Source: Roseivirga sp. E12
GTDB lineage: Bacteria; Bacteroidota; Bacteroidia; Cytophagales; Cyclobacteriaceae
Assembly: GCF_017592825.1 (NCBI RefSeq)
Contig: NZ_JAGFMD010000005.1
Span: forward strand, 1 to 64,000
DNA length: 64,000 nucleotides
Direction of reading: 5' to 3'
Position 1 is the stretch's first letter. Every line of letters starts with the position of its first letter. The notes beneath the pieces were generated by a model that was not told the DNA's origin, ran no database searches, and saw only the letters and a list, made by a program, of their open reading frames with translations. The position numbers were made by a program, and so were the translations under genes. This document shows positions 61,988 to 64,000 of the stretch, one piece after another.

Positions 61988-62047
61988 TCAACACCCCTCA
62001 CAGTCTTCCTCTTCAAACTCCAGTGTAGCGTGTTGAATATTCGTCCC
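61988..62047 (-). pseudogene. Possible C-terminal remnant of a CDF metal transporter
   Basis: On the minus strand, 19 codons ending in a stop read GTNIQHATLEFEEEDCEGC. The pattern I.HATLEFE....C closely resembles the C-terminus of cation-diffusion-facilitator (CzcD/ZitB-type) zinc exporters. A stop codon lies just before it in frame and no other domain is seen upstream. It looks like the tail of a gene that was lost. The match is from memory and short. Confidence 0.35.
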
Positions 62048-62149
62048 TCACAACTTCTCTTCCTCCCTAAACCCAGCACCCAGTAGCTGCACTATTACAT
62101 TTTACTTGCATAGTACTTCGCATTTATGAGGTAAAGAAAAAAATGCTCG

Positions 62150-64000
62150 TCAATTGACGATTAACCTACCCGTTTTAATAATTTGATTGTTGACATCAAT
62201 AAGTTGATATAAGAAAAGACCAGCACCTAGACCTTCTAGGGTAAAAGAATCTGTCCCAGAATCCACCTCCAAAACTTTTACTCGATTCCCCTGGCTATCA
62301 ATAAAAACCAACCACTTGGCATCGAGATTTGAGCTCAATAGGTTCAAATCCTCACCTCGAGAAAGGGGATTAGGAAATAAAGAAGTACTCGAGGGTAGTA
62401 TCACAGGCAGCTCGATGCTAGAAGTAGTTGATGATTTCAATCCATCTCCAATAGATTCTAGAAGATTGATTCTAGCTCGATAAACAAAATACCCCGAATT
62501 CTCATTTACATCATTAAAGCTAAAAGATGTGTTGTCAGAAAGAGTCTCGGTGTGAATTGGCAAAAAGCTCTCTCCATCCCACTTCTCAAAAGCAATACCT
62601 TCAATATTAAATATTGTCGAGAGATCAAGCCCTAAACTCACGGTCGCATCGCTTACCGAAGCTGTGAAGTTATTAAAGTAACAGCCTGTGCCGTTATTAA
62701 TAAAATTAAGCGCCTGTGCCTGTGAGCCCAGTAGGCCATTAATTTTTGGGATAACAGTTAGAACATCAAGGTTCCAATCCTCAGAGTTCCTGTTTAAAAA
62801 AATGGAGGTATCAGAAGTAGACATCACTTCTTCCAAAACACCGGATTCATCTATTCTATATAAACCGTAAAGGTCAGCACCATCGATAGGATTCCAGCTC
62901 ACTAAAAACTCGTCATCGCATAAGAACTGCATATCAATGTCAACCGATTCAGTAATTAGAAAGTCATCCGACAAGTATGAATTTGTTCCGAAGTCAACTC
63001 TGAGCTGAGTTATTCCAATAGGTAATTCCGATTCAATAAGGTGCAACGATTTATTGTCTATAGTACCAATTCTATCCCATTCACCTAAACCACTTTTTAC
63101 ATATAACAGTCCCTCTGAATCATAAGTATTCTCAAACCTGGCAATTAATGATTCATCATACTCTACAACATCCGAAGCTGTTGGAAATACCCATTCGAAC
63201 TCATCATCAAATTCAAAGAGGTAAGAAATATGATATGGTTGAGGTAGATCTGCTGAGCTCCCAGTGGCAATACTAATATCAAAAGTACCTTCCATTGGCG
63301 TTTCCACTGTAATCAGCTCAACGTTGTTAAGGGTATCAACCTTTCTTGTAGGCGCAAGAGACAACTTGCTTAAGTCAGCCGTTGGATCAAGTACCCAAGG
63401 AAACCATTGGTCACCTGAGCCTACTTCCGTCACAGTCATATTCAAGTCATTCACCAATGCTTTGAAATCACCGGGATTAGCAGCGGGATCATTCCATACC
63501 AAAGCAATTCTAACACTTTTGACCCCTGATGGCACCTCTAAAGTATGAGACTGCACCTGGCTACCTTCAATTACCCCATTCAAGATTTGTGACTTTTCGA
63601 TTACTTCAAGTGACCTCTTAGCGCTCATCAAGCCAAACCCTGACGTGTAACTGATAACAGCAGAGTCGTCCAATGGTTGAGCTCCAGCGATTAGAATTGA
63701 CTTTAACTCTGACGACAATGAGGGTTTGAAGAATAAATCTTCATAGGCCTGATTCAATAGTATCGAAGTACCGGAAACAAGAGCAGCTGCCTCAGATGTA
63801 CCACCCTTACCGTATGCAACCAGTTCTGGTTTGACTCGACCATCATAGGCTGGCCCACGCGAACTTCGAGTACTAAGAACACCAAATTCGTCTACCGAAC
63901 CGATAGTCAGAATATTCTTGGCCATTTTTAATCCACCAGTAAGGTTAGCATAAGTACCCAGTCCAGCATACTCACCATTGTCTGGTACTAGAAAGCCAGA
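62150..64000 (-). CDS. S8-family subtilisin-like protease with T9SS sorting domain, 5' end outside window
   Basis: The frame is open to the last base of the window, so the N-terminus lies to the right; 616 residues are visible. The subtilase C-terminal part is present: TRSSRGPAYDGRVKPELVAY followed by GTSEAAALVSG, which carries the catalytic Ser in the GTS core. The usual GTSxAAPxVxG has its proline replaced by alanine. Beta-sandwich domains follow, and a type A C-terminal sorting domain ends the protein (LFPNPLSRGEDLNLL ... GLGAGLFLYQL), so it is secreted through the type IX system. Confidence 0.85.
   Translation of the reverse strand, partial: SGFLVPDNGEYAGLGTYANLTGGLKMAKNILTIGSVDEFGVLSTRSSRGPAYDGRVKPELVAYGKGGTSEAAALVSGTSILLNQAYEDLFFKPSLSSELKSILIAGAQPLDDSAVISYTSGFGLMSAKRSLEVIEKSQILNGVIEGSQVQSHTLEVPSGVKSVRIALVWNDPAANPGDFKALVNDLNMTVTEVGSGDQWFPWVLDPTADLSKLSLAPTRKVDTLNNVELITVETPMEGTFDISIATGSSADLPQPYHISYLFEFDDEFEWVFPTASDVVEYDESLIARFENTYDSEGLLYVKSGLGEWDRIGTIDNKSLHLIESELPIGITQLRVDFGTNSYLSDDFLITESVDIDMQFLCDDEFLVSWNPIDGADLYGLYRIDESGVLEEVMSTSDTSIFLNRNSEDWNLDVLTVIPKINGLLGSQAQALNFINNGTGCYFNNFTASVSDATVSLGLDLSTIFNIEGIAFEKWDGESFLPIHTETLSDNTSFSFNDVNENSGYFVYRARINLLESIGDGLKSSTTSSIELPVILPSSTSLFPNPLSRGEDLNLLSSNLDAKWLVFIDSQGNRVKVLEVDSGTDSFTLEGLGAGLFLYQLIDVNNQIIKTGRLIVN

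Noticed and set aside
1-64000. CRISPR arrays, prophage, insertion sequences or defence islands
   Set aside because: No regularly spaced repeats, transposase, integrase, phage structural cluster or known defence gene set was seen. The fibre-like gene at the left edge is a common Bacteroidota surface protein type, not proof of a phage.

Overview
The window looks like a chromosome segment of a free-living, probably marine, member of the Bacteroidota, most likely order Cytophagales. The evidence is moderate GC content, many promoters with the Bacteroidota -7 box TAnnTTTG, few Shine-Dalgarno sequences, many short-signal lipoproteins, a C-terminal type IX secretion sorting domain on the protease at the right edge, a YpdA-type reductase and a class I ribonucleotide reductase in nrdB-nrdA order. 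The order is inferred from overall protein character; no database was searched. Most of the segment is ordinary core chromosome. No phage, insertion sequence, rRNA operon or CRISPR array was seen.

Layout. 1-8.9 kb: the end of a fibre-like surface protein, a TolB-like propeller lipoprotein, an M28 peptidase with a small K+ channel, an SDR/TetR pair with clear candidate operators, a DoxX-like membrane protein, YpdA, a CPBP protease, a thioredoxin-like protein and a DUF3179 lipoprotein. 8.9-12.3 kb: an envelope-stress style cluster (Spy-like protein, ECF sigma factor, anti-sigma, membrane Spy/CnrX-like sensor, MauG-like di-haem protein). 12.3-20.2 kb: M20 amidohydrolase, ClpC, WbqC, threonylcarbamoyl-AMP synthase, MltG, a thioesterase, a YihY protein, and tRNA-Ser and tRNA-Glu. 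20.3-28.3 kb: a PadR/ABC-permease pair, a second YihY, a 52-residue protein behind a palindromic operator, and an ATP-grasp/LysE/Crp operon. 28.3-38.4 kb: an outer-membrane-like protein convergent with a PAS-GAF-sigma54 activator, YHS, DinB and NRDE proteins, an ALDH7-like dehydrogenase, HtrA, Hsp20 and an unusual Nramp transporter.

38.4-46 kb: tRNA-Asn followed by a solitary GIY-YIG gene bracketed by a duplicated tRNA 3' end, then a two-component system (propeller sensor kinase plus NarL-type regulator) with a cadherin/NHL lipoprotein as its probable target. 46-57 kb: compact housekeeping genes (pgi, manA, lipB, a GH113-like hydrolase, an exonuclease, RNase R, polyprenyl synthase, rhomboid), many overlapping by a few bases. 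57-64 kb: rpmA/rplU, a long structured leader in front of nrdB-nrdA, a possible remnant of a CDF metal transporter, and the 3' part of an S8-family protease.

The most interesting signals are not large genes. They are: (i) the GIY-YIG gene that looks like a minimal mobile unit using the tRNA-Asn 3' end; (ii) the nrdBA leader with three consecutive hairpins between two identical 12-bp repeats; (iii) two matched palindromes linking a two-component system to a surface lipoprotein; (iv) three copies of a 14-bp site shared by a sigma54 activator and the gene convergent to it; and (v) a perfect 16-bp palindrome inside the promoter of a 52-residue protein.
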